A program made the position numbers and the translations under genes. From Syntrophaceae bacterium UBA3084 (GTDB lineage: Bacteria > Desulfobacterota > Syntrophia > Syntrophales > UBA6807), in the NCBI GenBank assembly GCA_002367335.1, contig DFBI01000187.1, forward strand, positions 6,145 to 11,850: DNA of 5,706 bases. The letters are read 5' to 3'. Below the pieces are notes generated by a model. That model did not search any database, was not told the DNA's origin, and saw only the letters and a program-made list of their open reading frames with translations. This document shows positions 4,748-5,706 of this stretch, piece by piece. Numbering within the stretch: position 1 is the stretch's first letter; each line of letters opens with the position of its first letter.

Positions 4748-5706
4748 TTGATTGTCAGGGTAATAAGCAGTGCCGTACTCGGCATAGAATCATATCCGGT
4801 AGATGTGGAAGTTGACACATCTTCCGGTCTTCCCCAATTTTCGACGGTTGGATTGCCTGATATTGCCGTTAAAGAAAGTAAGGATCGTATAAAATCTGCC
4901 ATCAAGAATTCCGGCTATTCCTTTCCGAAAAACAGGGTGACCATTAATCTTGCTCCGGCAGATATAAAAAAAGAGGGTACGAGCTTCGACCTTCCTATTG
5001 CTGTGGGGATATTGAGCGCAGAGGGTATTATCGAAAAGAAAAAACTCCAGGATTATATGGTAATTGGTGAACTTTCTTTAGACGGAAGGATCAAGGGAGT
5101 ACACGGAGCACTTTCTGCGGCTTTTCAAACAGAAAAAATGGGCCTGAGAGGCATAGTGCTTCCAAGGGAGAATGCCGCCGAGGCTGCCATGGTGGAAGGC
5201 ATAGACGTAATTGCCGTTGATTACCTTCATCATGTGGTAGAATTATTTAATGATGAACATGAAATTCAACCCGTTAAGATCGATATATCTGAATTGTTCA
5301 GCAGGGGACTCGCTTATGACTATGACTTTTCTGAGGTAAGCGGTCAGGATCAAGCAAAAAGGGCATTAGTGGTTGCTGCCGCAGGCGGACACAATATTAT
5401 CATGATTGGTCCGCCGGGTTCAGGGAAGACGATGCTTGCCCGGAGGCTCCTGACGATACTGCCGGATCTTTCCTTCAGAGAGGCCATTGAATCTACGAAG
5501 ATATTCTCCGTGGCTGGTCTATTAAAAAAAGATGAGGCAGTCCTTGCGACAAGGCCCTTCCGGGCGCCCCATCATTCAATCTCCGACGCCGGGCTCGTGG
5601 GAGGGGGGCAAAATCCTAAACCGGGAGAAATCAGTCTTGCCCATAATGGAGTTTTATTTTTGGATGAACTTCCTGAATTCAGGAGAAATGCTCTGGAAAC
5701 ATTAAG
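4748..5706 (+). CDS. comM: ComM/YifB family Mg-chelatase-like AAA+ ATPase, N-terminal part (runs off window end)
   Basis: The first 319 codons of a protein usually about 500-515 residues long are present. The N-terminal ChlI-type domain starts with VISSAVLGIESYPVDVEVD and carries GLPDIAVKESKDRIKSAI (35-52), NLAPADIKKEG (67-77) and FDLPIAVGIL (80-89), all typical of YifB/ComM. The AAA+ domain follows, with SEVSGQDQAKRAL (195-207), Walker A GPPGSGKT (221-228), the FRAPHHSISDAGLVGGG region (271-287), and Walker B VLFLDELPE (302-310). ComM is a hexameric helicase that promotes branch migration in natural transformation of some bacteria; in other lineages the role of YifB is unclear. The start is almost certainly TTG at 4748. 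The gene diverges from murI. The C-terminal Mg-chelatase domain lies outside the window. Confidence 0.95.
   Translation, partial: MIVRVISSAVLGIESYPVDVEVDTSSGLPQFSTVGLPDIAVKESKDRIKSAIKNSGYSFPKNRVTINLAPADIKKEGTSFDLPIAVGILSAEGIIEKKKLQDYMVIGELSLDGRIKGVHGALSAAFQTEKMGLRGIVLPRENAAEAAMVEGIDVIAVDYLHHVVELFNDEHEIQPVKIDISELFSRGLAYDYDFSEVSGQDQAKRALVVAAAGGHNIIMIGPPGSGKTMLARRLLTILPDLSFREAIESTKIFSVAGLLKKDEAVLATRPFRAPHHSISDAGLVGGGQNPKPGEISLAHNGVLFLDELPEFRRNALETL

Noticed and set aside
4654..4905. Minus-strand 83-codon frame overlapping the comM start
   Set aside because: It is antisense to the conserved ComM N terminus and runs into the repeat-derived TTTCGTG sequence; no motif or ribosome binding site.

Overview
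The window looks like a chromosomal stretch from a strict anaerobe with moderate GC content, most likely a sulfate-reducing or syntrophic Desulfobacterota-type bacterium. This rests on gene content rather than any marker gene. It encodes rubrerythrin, a class II superoxide reductase and a peroxiredoxin whose catalytic residue is an in-frame UGA, a combination typical of selenium-using anaerobes. Strong AAGGAGG-type ribosome binding sites precede several genes.

Region 1 (1-2984, all + strand) reads like one transcription unit with short gaps. It holds the 3' end of a rubrerythrin gene, a selenocysteine peroxiredoxin read through a UGA at 474-476 with a SECIS-like hairpin just downstream, and a 1-iron superoxide reductase. 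These are followed by a TIGR02757/DUF2400-family gene and a two-helix membrane protein of unknown function. The first three proteins cover oxygen defence without catalase or superoxide dismutase: SOR reduces superoxide to peroxide, and rubrerythrin and the peroxiredoxin reduce peroxide to water.

Region 2 (2985-3545) is a convergent, gene-poor interval. It contains a short GGTTCA repeat cluster ending in a perfect palindrome, two adjacent hairpins resembling a decayed REP-type element, a possible 3' gene remnant, and a final stretch of about 285 bases that I cannot assign.

Region 3 (3546-4361, - strand) is murI, glutamate racemase for peptidoglycan D-glutamate. Region 4 (4362-4747) separates murI from a divergent gene and holds a noncoding segment of about 215 bp bounded by near-perfect inverted repeats (TCACGAAA type) with an internal hairpin, like a small nonautonomous mobile element or dispersed intergenic repeat.

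Region 5 (4748 to the end, + strand) is the first 319 codons of a ComM/YifB-type Mg-chelatase-like AAA+ ATPase, most likely starting at TTG. The most notable item is the UGA-recoded peroxiredoxin. It would be mis-annotated as a truncated protein or pseudogene by ordinary gene calling, and it also lacks the usual C-terminal resolving cysteine.
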